64,000 bases of DNA from Muricea muricata (Eukaryota > Cnidaria > Anthozoa > Malacalcyonacea > Plexauridae): assembly GCA_963855995.1 (NCBI GenBank), contig OY979728.1, positions 5,071,330 to 5,135,329 on the forward strand, written 5' to 3'. A program made the position numbers and the translations under genes. The notes beneath the pieces are model-generated. The model did no database searches and had not been told where the DNA came from. It saw only the letters and a list, made by a program, of their open reading frames with translations. Position 1 is the first letter of the stretch; every line of letters starts with the position of its first letter. Shown here piece after piece: positions 12,701 through 24,252 of the stretch.

Positions 12701-15700
12701 AGAGTCGGTTTCAACAACCTCTCAAAGTTCGTGGCACCGATGTCGCCATAGTCAAATGAGAGTTGTACTCGTAAATAAATATCAAACCAAACGCTCATTA
12801 GTATTGCCAAGAAAACAAAAGGTCAATATAAACAAAGACAAAGAGAATTACTAATTAATAAATAAATAAATAATTAATTATACAAGAATGTTTATTTTTT
12901 CAGAGTATTACAGCCTCAACTTAGTTCTCGCATGCGAAATAACCATGTCGCAAGCGAAAGTCGTGCTAATCAGTTAACCCAATCATTACTATCTGTTGGG
13001 AATATAATATTTTCGGTCGGGGCAACCACTGGTCAAAAACGTAGGCGTAAAATGTCCCAAATTTCTGAAGAAGAGGTATTCAGCGCTATCTACTGGAAAG
13101 TAATCCTTACAACTGTCGCAAAAAGAAAAAAAGCAACAACACCAGCAATAGATAAAAATTAACTCGAAAATGCCAAATTTTAGCATATTCACATTTCGTA
13201 CAACCTGGCCCAGATTGGTAAGAATTTGATAACAGGCCAGCAGAAGCAGTTATCGTTAGTCTACTATGTTTTACAGAAAGGAGAACAGGGGGACCAAGGT
13301 CGTCCTGGAACTAATGGAACCATCGGAACACGTGGAGTGAAAGGAGAACCAGGACCACCTGGACAAAATGGAGCTGATGGTGTTCCTGGTCCAAAGGGTA
13401 ACTCGGGTGATCCTGGTCCACGAGGGCTACAGGGTGATCCTGGACCTTTAGGACTTCCTGGGATGCCAGGGGGAAATGGAACTGTTGGAGAAAAAGGTGA
13501 AAATGGGGCGCAGGGTATTCCTGGAGTAAAAGGAAATAAAGGGGATGCGGGATATACAGCGTATTTCAGGGGGAACGAGTCGCTACAGTAAGTAGAGATT
13601 TCTAACAAGTCTAAACTATACAGTGTGCTGGAAAATCTTAACCTAGCGTAAATTATTGAAACATAGGCGAGCGTCAAGCGAAAGTTGTAAAACATCGAGC
13701 ATACCAGTAGATCGTGAATCTACTTCTAACGTAACATATGCGCATCGTTAATTAACAAGACGCCTGCTAAGGCGTTCACTCCGCCTGCCAAAACGAAAAT
13801 GGGCACAAGGCCAGGCAGGGCTGTAACTAGAGCGTTCATTGGTGGTGGTATATTCACTTATTTCAGTTCTGTCCAACGAATTCCTTTTTAAATCAGTTAT
13901 TTTTTGGGTACCTTCCAAGGCATTTTAAGACATTGCTAGCATATCTTTTGTAATCACTAAGATAACCAAAAATCAATGTTTGAGTGACTTGCCAGGCACT
14001 CTGGCTAAAGTCCTAGTAAGATTGCATTTTATAGAATTTAATTTAAATTAAAGACTTTCATAGTACATATATTAAACAAGATTCTTTTGTCATAATACCA
14101 CCAACATATGGCTGTTTTATTCTTGAGTAGTTGCAAGTATAGAAAATTTTACTAAAAGTGTATACAATACATAAATATATTAACCTGATAGCATCATTTA
14201 AATCAATTCTGTAGCACACTGCCTGAAGTCTCCACGATATAATTTATTGACAACTTTAGACTAACATATGTATTTCTGGAATTGGAATGTAAAATGTCTC
14301 TTACCTTTTATAATTGTATGAGATCCCACAAGCAAATAAATCCTTTTGCACGAAATATCAGCATCTCAACATAGGTAGAAATAGAAAACCAAGGAAAAAA
14401 ATCACAACGAATACTTCGTGATGAGAATTAGGAACACATTTCCTAGACTCACTCCTTGCATGATCATGGAATGATGGAGTCTATCAAAATTTGCCTTTTT
14501 AAAACATTTCTGAGCAATGTTTTGATAAAGAACCTTCCTGTCCCTTTTTGTTCACTATTACATGTTAAAAATTGTTTTTTTGTGTATAGATATTTTAGTA
14601 GAATTTGCGTTTGATTCTTGTGTAGAAATTTCCAAATTTCTTAAAAGTGGAAACACAAGAGAAAATGACGGAAACACGCTCTCAAAATTTCACCGCGATA
14701 CATCGCTCCTCGGTAAAGTTTCGCGGTGGAATTTGTCGTTTTAAAACATTTTACATGAGAATCTTTGCACGTAAAACCTTCTTGCGGTTTATATGTTCTG
14801 GCGTACATGTTAAAATGCGTGTTTTGTTGACATATTCCGCTAGAAGTTGAGTTTAAACGCCGTGTTTAGGTCGGCTCACGCGGTTTGTGCCCAGCGGTAT
14901 CACCCATGAGCGCTGCGCCAACTTGCAACACCGAAAAAAATTAAGAAAATAATAAAAAGAAAAAAAAACAGAAACGGGGCGAATTTAAAACTCCGCTTCG
15001 CCCTACGGCAGGTGGAGTGATAATCCAATCCAAGATTGGGGACAGCCCCATGTGTTTGAGCAAAAATAACTTAAGAATAAGGCCGAAACTACAGCGTGAA
15101 TTAGGGAAGGGTGAATATTCACGTCTTCTTATTCTTCCGACGAATTTCGTTTGAAATGAGTTTTTATTAGGATTGATTTCAAAAGAAATCCGTCGGACAC
15201 TCGAAAACATGAAATTAGCCCCAGCTCTGCCTGTAGTTGTGGCCCTGCTGAATAATCAAGCAAGATATAAAAAACTGTGAAAGGCTTCATTAATATAATA
15301 AAAGCTCGAAAGGTTTAAATTTTTATCCGGGGGGTCTTTAAATTATTTTCACTCCCTGGGGTTCCATAATTTAGATTTTAGTAGAAGGAAATAAGTACAA
15401 TGGAACAACCTATCTTAAAAGAAGCACTGTGCCTTGAAGCACTTCTAAAAGTTGAAAAGCGATTTAAAATTAATTTAGTCTTCATGCACGAAATTAACTA
15501 AGTTTCTATTTCTCCACAACAAACAGATGTAATAGCTCGAATTTTGGCATACTGCGATATTTCTCTACTAAAGTGCAACTATGCACACCTCGTGGTTGGC
15601 GATATCTTTCCTTCGAGGCGCCGACTGGCTGCAACAAATTAAATGTTCCTGAGACAAACTACCAAATGTTTCGTAATGCAGACTTTGGCGTAATGTTCGA

Positions 15701-18700
15701 CTTTAACAAAAAATTTGCTCCAAGCGTGGTTTCTCCAGCGAGTGTCAATGTTACAGCAGGTAATAAAGTTTTTGTGATCGCTCAGTATATCTCCAAAAGG
15801 TTTTTAAAAAGTATACTTTACTGTGAAAATATTTAGATATTTCGCCTGTTAATTCAACACTGTCATACCAAGATGCCGTGATGCGACAAGCCGCGTTTTT
15901 TAACGGGTCAGCCCGTTTGAATATATCAGGCATCTCAGATGATTTTTGGAGAAACAGCAACTGGTCAGTTATGGCTTTACTGAAATATAAAAATATTGGC
16001 GAGAAGTTTGTCAGGGTTTTGGGCCATGGAACCACGTCAGGACACCAAGGGCTTCATTTGGGTATTGTTGTTAAGGACAAGGTAAAAATATTTTAAATCT
16101 GTTAAAGAAGAACCGTTTTTGTTAGCACCCGTCTTCTACAAGTTATCAACACCGACAGTACATGATTCAGTCCCAAAACGCGAGAGAGAAGCAACTCGCA
16201 CATCTTACGTGGAAACTTTTCAAATCTGCTGTACATGCCTTCTGCAACGGCGTCTATCAGTTCCAATGAGGGTAAAAGATAAGACAGCGGCACAAAAAGT
16301 ACAAAATTGTCGCAAAATTTGACTTCTTTTGAACGAAGCAATTATATTCTACACGATCGAGGACAACAAGCTTCTGTATACATACATACTATCATGATTA
16401 CTGACTTGGGCAATACGTTATTATTTATAAGTTAGATTACATATTGCGCGTTGTATGCGTACATACATTGCTGAGATAGCACGTATCTCATTATATCAGT
16501 TGGCTCAGAGCGCTTGTCCGCTAAGCGAAATATCTTGGGTTCGATTCCTTTGATTGGGATATTTAGATTTGGCCTTATATCTAAACATCGCAAGTAGTTG
16601 ATTTGTGCTGTAAAAACCTTATTAAAACGATAAAAGCAGCTAAAAATTTAGCAAATACAATTTAAATGTAGAAAATACCTCAGACCTTATGGATTCATAT
16701 ATCAGCTCATCCGTAATTCGATCTACCTTATGGTAAAGGTGCGATTATAAACCACAGGAACCTCTACATTTATATATAAATTTCTATGCAGATTCTTGCT
16801 AACATTTAATTAAAATGCGTACCAAACGGTGTTAATCCAGACTTCGCAAGATGCTTTTATTGTAGTACTCGATGTTTTTCTCTGAACTGGTTGGCAATGA
16901 ATCCTTGATTTTGTTCCAAAGCAAAAACGTATGAAGATCCCTACTTGGCGCTACTGCATGGGCTTTAGCGTTACAAAACTCTTCAAAATTACTGAAAGTG
17001 CAGATAATGCCTCATGGTTAAAGAGCATTGCCGTATTTAGTGATGAGAAAAATATATTTAGTTTTACATACTTTCTTTTCTTATTCTTAGAAAGTTATTC
17101 ATGGGTATTACAGCAACGATATGAAACATGGAAAAATAGAGGCAGACACGTGGTATCATATCACATGGACATCAGAAAAGGACCTACCAGGAAACGAGAA
17201 GAGGTATTTGTGGAGCGTAGTATTTTTACGACTATAATTAGTGCTTTGCGTGACGTACAGGATGATGTTGACAATTCATGAGGATGCGAGTTTTATTTTT
17301 ACGATCGGTTGTTAGCAGTGCTGTTACTTGTTTTTTATTCTGGCGGTGATGATCACTATATAAATACTGTCAAAACAAGCAGTCCATTCATATCGCTTCG
17401 TTTTTGTCTGTTAAAGACGCGGTTTAAGCCATACGTTTAAGCCTGGTTCACTCTTGTCCTATAAGTATCGAATATTTTCTCCTTCTGACGTATGTAGATG
17501 CAAATATGCAACTATAATTAAGGAATAGGACAGAGATTAGATTGCTTATGCAATGGTGTAGAATTCGCTGAATCATATCGGCCAGAAATTGGGTGCACGG
17601 CGCGTGATTACTGATAAGTTTGGACGAATCATTTTCAAACATTTTTCAAAAATCAGTGGTAATGTGAAGCATCAATTGCACTCAATTATGTTTGATTACC
17701 TATAATAATTTCACAACGTATACATGCATTATTATAGCATTTTCTTTCTGTGATAGACTTTCGACACCTCTTACCTCTGCAGACAGATTGTGGAGTATGT
17801 CGCGCTAATTGACGTAAGGGGATGGCAAGAACTTGGTACTAATGGTTAAAAACACGAGACCAGTTATTAAATTGGCTACAACATTATCACATTCACGATA
17901 CTTGCACATTTTTGGTCAGAGACCGCGGAGAGGGGTGGCTAGCTGGGCCAAAGCCCCACCAATAATTTTTGTTCCATACATATGTTTGCATTAAAAATAT
18001 AAGAATCGAGGCAAAAACTATATGCCACTTCATGATGATTGTTGAAATTAGAACTCTTTCCAGGCATCTCAGGGATCTTGATTTAAAAAATTTCCTCTCT
18101 AGATATCTCGCACCTTCGGTGCTCGATTAGCCCCACCAATAAAAAACCGCTCCGCGGTCCCTGTTGGTTGAATAATTGAGTCAAAGCACTATTAAGTCAT
18201 ATATAATAACGATTTGATTTCTCTACTGTAAAAATTTCTAAATATTTAAATAATAAGAAGGAAGTCTTGGAAGAAAGTTCCGTTGATGTGCTCTTATGAG
18301 CAAATGATGAAAACAACAGATCTCAGCCACGTCATCTTTGTTCTATGATTTTAAATTATGTGGTCATTATAAATAATGTGGCTTATTGTATACAACATAG
18401 CTATACTAATCGGCCGTATATATGAATGGCTTAATTCGACGTACCAAAAAAGCATACTCCGAATAATAATGACATCTTGTAAACTTAACCATTATAATTT
18501 TGTGTCTTGTTTTATTCAAAAACTCAAGATATGAGTTCACAAGTTGCCATTATTATTCGGGGTATGTTTTTTTCTTTTATTTCTGAAAGTTGTCTGCTGG
18601 AAAAGGATTTCAATTTGACGTATTAGACTATGATATATTACATTCTTTTATTAATATTGGTATACAGAGCATAATAATAATTCTAATGAGCTAAATAAAT

Positions 18701-19243
18701 AAATAATCTCTCTAACAAATTTCCAAATGATCTCTATTGAAAGAATAAAACATTTTTAATTTAATTTCTCAATATTATTGATCCTAAATATATTAAGGCA
18801 TCTTGGTAGCCGAATATATGAACGAACCTGATGTGTTAGTTCCTAAACTAATACCGGTATAAAAACTTGAATGTTTTTAAAAGTTCAATATTTCTGTTGA
18901 TGTTAATTATAATGTCATGTTCACTACAAAAAATTAGCGGAGGGCTTGAAAAATAATTGTAGCAATTAAAAATTTTTACCTAAAAATTGATGATAATAAT
19001 ATTTTGTACTTCAGATGTATTTGCATTAATGGCAATGAGGAGCATTGGTGCGAAGAAAATACAAAGGGGGCTTACCGTGGCAGCGGAACCACAACTGTCG
19101 GTGCTTGGTGGCATGAAACGTATGACGATTATCTGGTTTTAGATAATCTTATCATAACGTCTGGTATTGTACAATATGATAAGGAGACAGCGGGCGGAAA
19201 GCAAGTTTGCTTTGCCAGAAAACTTGATGAAAACTTGCCATAA
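6735..19243 (+). CDS. Secreted collagen-like protein with C-terminal LamG/ConA-like domain (8 exons, 483 aa)
   Basis: Eight exons join in phase with GT/AG borders: 6735-6804, 11249-11376, 11652-11774, 13277-13587, 15527-15759, 15837-16081, 17091-17203 and 19015-19243. Exon 1 is a hydrophobic signal peptide starting MDCGVGYCTFFVFSVIL. Residues 24-72 are a short N-terminal region. Residues 73 to about 199 form about 42 uninterrupted Gly-X-Y triplets, continuous across the exon 3/4 junction. A cysteine-containing linker follows, then from about residue 290 to 475 a laminin-G/concanavalin-like jelly roll. That domain is recognised by ARLNISG, a TWYHITW strand, the RCICING pair and a C-terminal LVLDNLIITSGIV segment, the usual last strands of LamG_3-type domains. 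The product should be a trimeric extracellular-matrix or secreted collagen. A possible AATAAA lies at 19728-19733. The domain call is firm; the exact function is unknown. Confidence 0.88.
7990..8600 (-). pseudogene. Penelope-like element remnant: GIY-YIG endonuclease tail
   Basis: On the minus strand one frame reads RSYIGETGRALETRKNEH, then a block with SGSNLAKHAW, the second half of a GIY-YIG domain as found in Penelope-like elements (YIG, the conserved Arg, the EH). The next block, RKTLESWHA followed by LNSDNN, is in another frame, so at least one frameshift has occurred. Downstream, at 8097-8126, comes a hammerhead-like string: CTGTCGA, a stem GACTGC/GCAGTC, then GAAA, typical of the 3' end of such elements. 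The reverse-transcriptase part is missing, making this a 5'-truncated, inactive copy. Confidence 0.7.
9216..9419 (-). pseudogene. LINE 3'-terminal coding fragment
   Basis: The minus-strand frame contains DLTLPKPKQEFLKKSFKYSG followed by AVLWNQL and a terminal LAESLHSFKSIV block. This matches the extreme C-terminus of CR1/L2-like ORF2 proteins ('LP.P.TE..K.SF.Y.GA..WN.LP'). No upstream reverse transcriptase is present. It is another dead 5'-truncated LINE end inside intron 1 of the collagen-LamG gene. Confidence 0.7.
9655..9803. repeat. Two-copy tandem duplication (about 75 bp)
   Basis: A unit beginning GAGCTAATATCCTACTAGTA and ending near CAGTCTATATAATAA occurs twice head to tail (about 9655-9728 and 9730-9803) with a few substitutions. 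The sequence just before it (about 9567-9654, with ATGCTCAAAACAAGATTTTT and TTTTCTCTACTAGTAGGATA) recurs at about 8626-8700, so both belong to a dispersed repeat family. Confidence 0.7.
9825..9934. repeat. Foldback element (about 110 bp)
   Basis: Outer arms begin TTGCCTCG on the left and end CGAGGCAA on the right, with further imperfect pairing inside. The centre has a perfect stem TCAAAGTATATA / TATATACTTTGA around ACTATCAACG (about 9877-9911). It looks like a MITE-type hairpin; no target duplication was resolved. Confidence 0.55.
11775..13276. other. Intron 3 of the collagen-LamG gene with a 258-bp foldback
   Basis: The foldback at 12076-12333 is annotated separately. A short duplication of CTATTTAGCACAACACACAG lies near 11815-11860. 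Frames within 12251-13192 show no domain and are not called. Confidence 0.5.
12076..12333. mobile_element. Foldback MITE in intron 3 (258 bp)
   Basis: Left arm 12076-12109 begins GCATAGATATTAGAAA and ends ATGGATTGGCAAC; the right arm 12300-12333 is its reverse complement with a few mismatches. A second inner pair matches GGAAGCAAACATTG with CAATGTTTGTTTCC and the adjacent TGCACATAATCACC region. It has no coding capacity. The superfamily is unknown because no clear target duplication was found. Confidence 0.65.
13588..15526. other. Intron 4 of the collagen-LamG gene
   Basis: About 1.9 kb of AT-rich intron without a supported gene. Short frames near 14562-15210 have no domain or splice support. 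Confidence 0.4.
16497..16550 (+). ncRNA. tRNA-like Pol III promoter, probable SINE head or tRNA pseudogene
   Basis: An A-box-like TGGCTCAGAGCG (16501-16512) and a perfect B box GGGTTCGATTCC (16537-16548) lie at tRNA spacing. Between them is a perfect 5-bp anticodon-type stem CGCTT/AAGCG with a 7-base loop GTCCGCT, which would place CCG at the anticodon (Arg). The acceptor stem does not pair and the T stem is disrupted, so this is not an intact tRNA. It lies in intron 6 of the collagen-LamG gene. Confidence 0.5.
17204..19014. other. Intron 7 of the collagen-LamG gene
   Basis: It contains the 247-bp element at 17917-18163, annotated separately, and an inverted pair of about 20 bases, CATACTCCGAATAATAATG near 18451 and CATTATTATTCGGGGTATG near 18546. 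Otherwise it is AT-rich with no gene. Confidence 0.45.
17917..18163. mobile_element. MITE with CAGRGACCGCGGAG terminal repeats (247 bp)
   Basis: Left end CAGAGACCGCGGAG and right end CTCCGCGGTCCCTG are inverted repeats with 13 of 14 bases matching. An inner inverted pair is not obvious, but AGCCCCACCAATAA occurs twice in the same orientation (about 17954 and 18129). TTGGT directly precedes the left end and directly follows the right end, a possible 5-bp target duplication. No frame is present. It may be hAT-like, given the CAG start, but the short duplication leaves that open. Confidence 0.6.
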
Positions 19244-21010
19244 CATACATGCATATTGTTTAAACTAATTTGTTCCCACTTGCAATTCGTAATTATTAAT
19301 CTTTGAACATAGCAATGATTATTAATGATGGTATGATTGCGATATAAGCATGTGTATTCAACGGCTCCAGTTAACGATTGTATCAGCCATACAGGGTGCA
19401 TAAAATCATAACCAACAAATTTGGTATTGCTCTTAAACGTCGCAAAGCGGCTAAAAGACAAAGTTGTCTTTTCAAAAGCGTAAACTGTGAAAACTATGAG
19501 TGCGCAAGGGATGATTGATTAGACCCTGCAGATACTATAGAATTGCTTTGTAGCAGGTAAATGTGCCGTTGTAAGTTCCCTTTGTGTCCTCGATGCTGTT
19601 TTAAAGAAATAATTCCCAGTTATAATAGACGTGAAAAATCCGTCATCCCTTGCGCGTTTATGGTTTACAGTTCAGGCCCAGGACAACTTCGAATAAGCTG
19701 TAGATCATTTCGGTTCTTACAATGTAGAATAAATGAAACAATTCTAAATTTACATTTTCAAAACCCGGGGGAGTTGAAGAGTGGAATTTGTATGATGCAG
19801 AATGTAATTTCTGTACATTTGTTCATCGGTTTTTTTACTATAACCAAAGTTATAAGGCCATGTCTCGTTTTTTTCAATTTTGGTCAGCGGTTTACTAAAG
19901 TTCATGGCAGTGGTAAGGGCACAACATCGATATTCACGAAGACATGTACTTATTAGCTAAAACAAACTCTAGCAAGTCGAAGCGAGACATGAATTACGTT
20001 CTTCCGGCAACAGCTAACTCTAGCGACCAAAATTCCTAATGAACAAGACACAAACGTCTAACACTGGCTTTAAGAGCTGACTAACTCAAGTAAACCTTGA
20101 ATTTGGACCCAAACCAAAATTACCTACAGTAGTTCATAAACACTCAAATTTGATGCACAAGCCATTTTCAATCCGTTGTAAAAGACATATATTCATATAT
20201 CCTTGTAGATATTATTTGTTTAGTCTTTTTTATACATCCTGTAAGAATCATACTTTGCAAATGAGCGAATATTTCAAGACCGTCAGTTAAATCATGGCTA
20301 CAACTATATGATGTGTAAGAAATCCATTTGCCATCTTTTATTTTCTGTGTTAAAATGACTTAATGTATCCAGCCACATTTAATGCACTGAGTTTCTAACA
20401 ATAAGTTCTAATAAATTAAAATGTAATTTTGTGGAAACATCACGTAAGTTTACTATCGCAGAGCTTTCGATCTGTAAGCTCGGATCTTCATCAGTGCTAA
20501 TATATAATAATGCGACCGTAATATAAATTCACACATCCCTTAATTATGTACTGAAAATGGCCTCAGGGTCGAAATGTTGATGTGAATGAGCTCAATACGA
20601 TTAGTCTAGGACTTGTATATGAGTTTGTACGCACTTCATTTAGGTCAGATAATCCCAACTATTTTTAAAGTTGAGATTATCTCTCCTAAATGAAGTGCCT
20701 ACAAACTCATATACAGGTCCTAGACTAGATATGCAATATGTTTTGCATTGCTGGCAAACGTATTTCTAAATATCGACAGCGTGATTGAGACCCAAGTCAG
20801 ACTCTGTAAAAAATTAACGCCGGCGGATTTATATATGAATATATTGGCGCTACTAGTTGCGCACTAGCCAGCCTAGCTAGCCCAATGTTGGCTCAATGGA
20901 TGTATTTGTGTACTCATACTTCGTGTAAAGATTGTTCCTTATTAGTTAATTTTTGATATATGTAAACATGCCGCATCGCAAGTAGAGCGCGGTTGAGTGC
21001 TTTAGCTCTT
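19244..21010. other. 3' flank of the collagen-LamG gene and intergenic repeats
   Basis: It holds the likely 3'UTR, with AATAAA at 19728-19733. A PLE-tail-like string lies on the minus strand at 20461-20494: CTGATGA, a GATC/GATC stem, then GAAAGCTC. A near-perfect foldback at 20603-20726 is annotated separately. The 131-codon frame at 19561-19956 has no domain. Confidence 0.45.
20603..20726. repeat. Near-perfect foldback (124 bp)
   Basis: The left arm starts AGTCTAGGACTTGTATATGA and the right arm ends with its complement; pairing continues through ACTTCATTTAGG and AGATAATC to a loop near 20660-20670. It is placed just after a PLE-like tail, so it may be a retroelement-derived inverted duplication. 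Confidence 0.65.
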
Positions 21011-21810
21011 CAGGGTGTATAAAAAAAAACGGAGCCCATCTTTTGCGTCTAATTATTTCTAAATTGCTGAAGCTTATAGCACAATTTTGGACTTGTTTTA
21101 AACCACGTTCTTTTCTCGTTCGAACAAGCCGTAATTCGTATTTTTACTTCCAGTAACGTATGTGCTATGGCAAATTTAGTAAAAGCTATCAATTTGAGAT
21201 GCCCTCCAATTATGCAAATTCACCATGTCTTTCATGGTTGCCACTTAAATTTTTAACTTTTTCGCTTATCACATAAATGGTATTTCTGTTAAACTTAAAA
21301 CTTGTTATAAAGCTTTACAGAAGATAACGGACCGTTAAAGTGCACTACGAACGGATAGTTCAAGCTTGTATCGACATGAATATTGACATTATGCAATTTC
21401 GACAAAATTGTGCACGCGCGGATAAACAAAACGCTAATTTCGATCATTATTTTGGCATAAATCTAAGGTTTTTGTTAAGTAAACGGTCCGTTATCTTCTG
21501 TAAAGCTTTATGACAAGCTTTATTAAGTTTAACAGAAATACCATTTATGTAATAAGCGAAAAAATTAAAAATTTAACTGGCAACCATGAAAGACATAGTG
21601 AATTTGCATAATTGGAGGGCATCTCAAATCGATAGCTTTTACTAAATTTGTCATAGCACATACGTTACTACGATTAAAAATACGAATTACGGCTTGTTCG
21701 AAAGAGAAAAGAACGTGGTTTAAAACAAGTCCAAAATTGTGCTATAAGCTTCACTAATTTAGAAATAATTAGACACAAAAGATGGGCTCCGTTTTTAATG
21801 ATACACCCTG
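21011..21810. mobile_element. Foldback transposon with about 327-bp inverted arms (800 bp)
   Basis: The ends are CAGGGTGTATAAAAAA on the left and the imperfect complement TTTTTAATGATACACCCTG on the right. The left arm 21011-21336 and right arm 21482-21810 are reverse complements over their whole length with scattered substitutions, around a 145-bp spacer. No coding frame is present. CAGGGTGT ends also occur on the 546-bp element at 45002-45547, but inner sequence differs. No TA duplication is visible at these ends. It directly adjoins the TTAA-flanked element that begins at 21889. Confidence 0.75.
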
Positions 21811-22158
21811 TAGTAAACGCGCTAAGCAAGCGCCTTGTTTGAATAGCATTGAACGCGACTTAAATGCGACGTATAAAACAGGCCTTAAAGTGGTAATGAC
21901 ACGAAATTTTCGATGTTGATATTTTTTCAAAATATGAAAATTCAATCTTTTCTGATCATTTTGATACCATATTTATCTTCTAATTCAAAGTAGAAGTTGA
22001 TTAATTTTACGTTTGAAGATGGGTAGTAGATGCGAAAAATGTAAATTGTCTTGTGACGTCATAACCATGACACAAGCCAGGCTGTGCTTTGTTTACACTA
22101 TGTGTACACGAGTGCTCAGGCTTACATTAAGCTGATTTTTGATTCTTAAACACGAGAA

Positions 22159-22740
22159 ATGGCTGATTATAGAAAAACATCTTCTGATAGTTTAAACGCA
22201 AATAGTCCAGGAAGCGAAGGAAACGATAAAGACTCGGATTACGGCGCTGTGAGAGCGAACCTCCTGCTCGACCTCGCGATGTCGAAGTAGAACAAAACGA
22301 CGATGGTTGGTGGGCTTCTCCTTTGACTTTAGAGATACGAAGTGAAGTTAGAAATCCGCTAAATGACCTGTAAGATGTGTTACCATTTAATAGTACGCAA
22401 AAGAGAAAGTGATATCGGAATATTAGTTCATATTGCTGTATCAAAAATATAGCACCTGTAACTGTATTGTAATAATACATATACCAGGTATCTTATTGGA
22501 TGTTTTGGTGTGCGAACGAAGACATCTAGTACTGATCATTTAATTATGCATTTGTATAATTTGTATTTGATAACATACAGCACCTGAAACAATTTACTGG
22601 TATTTTGTTTGATATATACCTGGCCGTACTTGTCAAATACAATCATGGAAATATGTCTTGTTGAATTCAGGTGCAAATGTCAATTGCAAGAAAATGTTAC
22701 CTGCTGTCACTTTGATGTATTGTGATGGTGCAAAATCAAA
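22159..22740 (+). pseudogene. Decayed zinc-ballast ORF of the TTAA element
   Basis: A first exon starting at 22159 (MADYRKTSSDSLNAN, acidic and Ser/Asn rich) needs one frameshift near 22245 to reach a second open stretch that ends at a donor at 22369. After an intron, an acceptor at 22670 leads into CKCQLQENVTCC, the Cys-cluster start of the ballast-type domain, and then a stop. The acceptor and first bases (CAG then GTGC) match the equivalent exon of the second TTAA element (49641). The rest of the domain is missing. It is a broken homolog of the 49159-50126 gene. Confidence 0.55.
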
Positions 22741-23353
22741 TTGCCTCACAAAGCATAGAGTTTTTTTAGCAATGGTTAAGCAAGCCAATTGGGCAAGCCA
22801 ATTTTTTAAAAATATAAAAGTGAGCTAAACATCATTTTAGTGTGATATCTTTTATCATTAGATAACTGAGAACAATTGCATTTAGATGGCTCATCATGTG
22901 GTGTGCGGAATAATAGCATGGGGCAATACAGGACCATTAACAGCTTGTATCTACCATACTATGAGAAACAAATGTCAATACAAGCTCATGAGAATACAAA
23001 CTGTCACATATCAGGGCTAATATATTTTAACATATTAACAAAGAGCTATGTGCAAAATTTGTACATCATTTATTTGTTTAGCATCAGACTCAACCTCCAC
23101 ATTATCTTCAACAAATCATATCATATTCTGCACAACATAAATAGGTGGTAGGTACTACAAGACAAGATTAGGGCTAGCATAGGATTAATTCTAAGGATTC
23201 TAAGTAATTTACCAGACATAATGGTAAAATAATCTGCGTTAAGTTACTATAGATAACATGCAGACCAACTGACCATCAATAGATAATTTTTTATTTAATT
23301 GTTATAGCATTGTTACTGGACAAAAGATATGTCATAAGATTATAAGAAAACTC

Positions 23354-24252
23354 TATATAGTCGGTCACTGAGGTGTAGACATCTTACAACGGGAGGGAAA
23401 TTTTGTGCATTTTGGCTGCCTTCTGGTTGCTGTGATGCAGAAGCTTGTGTAGAAACTAAGCGAGCCTGTTGTTGCTGTACTTGCTCTTGTCCTAAATAGA
23501 ATAATATTTCGAGTTTTAATTGAATAATAAATTGTACAATTAACCAATATAGCTAGTAATATTTCTTTAGTTTTCTTGTGTACTATTCCAACCAAATCTC
23601 AACTTAAATAAAACTGGTAAATGACTACTCAAGCCAAGCAAATTGCTTAAATAGAGCCAAAATATTGCTCGCATAAAACATTCATTTTGGCTCTAGAATC
23701 TGTAAAGTGTAAGACATTAATAACGCGCATTAGAAAAAAAAACATTGCCTATTGCCAAGATATTCACAACATAGGTGGTTTCACGCGTTTCATGCAAATA
23801 CGTTTAGAGGGTATGAAACATACATGAATAAATATGATAATGATAAATAATGAGCAGCAGTAGTTGTTTACCTGTCTTCGATCGCGCGAGGATATAAATT
23901 CAGCTGTGCGCTAGCAGCCTAGCGTTACATCGATTGACGGAATAACATCAGCTACAAGCTTTCTTGTCAAACCTACAGCAGCAGAGATTCCAAGATTCTT
24001 CGTCTCTTCAAAGTGCGTAGAACATGTCAATACAAAGGCGCAGATAATACGAAATTCGGTCAGTGCTTTAATCACGAATCTGTTCCTCTGCCGCCTTCGT
24101 TTGCGGTCTTTTTCATCCGAAGGGAAACCGTGCAAAGATATACCTCGTGTATAATGTCTATTCACGATTCTCACACGACCTGGGCCGCCAGCAACACAAG
24201 ATCTACATTTTTTATCCGCGAAGTGTTGCCATATTGTCATAACAAAACACAT
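23354..24252 (-). CDS. THAP-domain protein of the TTAA element (exon 1 clear, downstream exon tentative)
   Basis: The minus-strand frame 24252-23911 begins MCFVMTIWQHFADKKCRSC; the second Met (24240) is nearer to the usual THAP start. It shows a THAP C2CH pattern: C-x2-C at the start, a GISLHGFPSDEKDRKRRRQ block that is the usual 'H.FP.D...R..W' segment, and LTCSTHF, the closing C-x2-H. A Gln-rich open stretch about 23354-23489 behind an acceptor-like TTTAG could be a second exon, but its phase was not settled. THAP domains bind the termini of the transposons that carry them. The conserved Trp after the basic run is not evident, so the fold may be degenerate. Confidence 0.6.

Noticed and set aside
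13264-13695. 143-codon minus-strand frame rich in Pro and Gly
   Set aside because: It is the antisense shadow of the Gly-X-Y exon 13277-13587, whose sense strand is spliced and in phase with neighbours.
16497-16570. Functional tRNA-Arg gene
   Set aside because: The acceptor stem does not pair and the T stem is broken.
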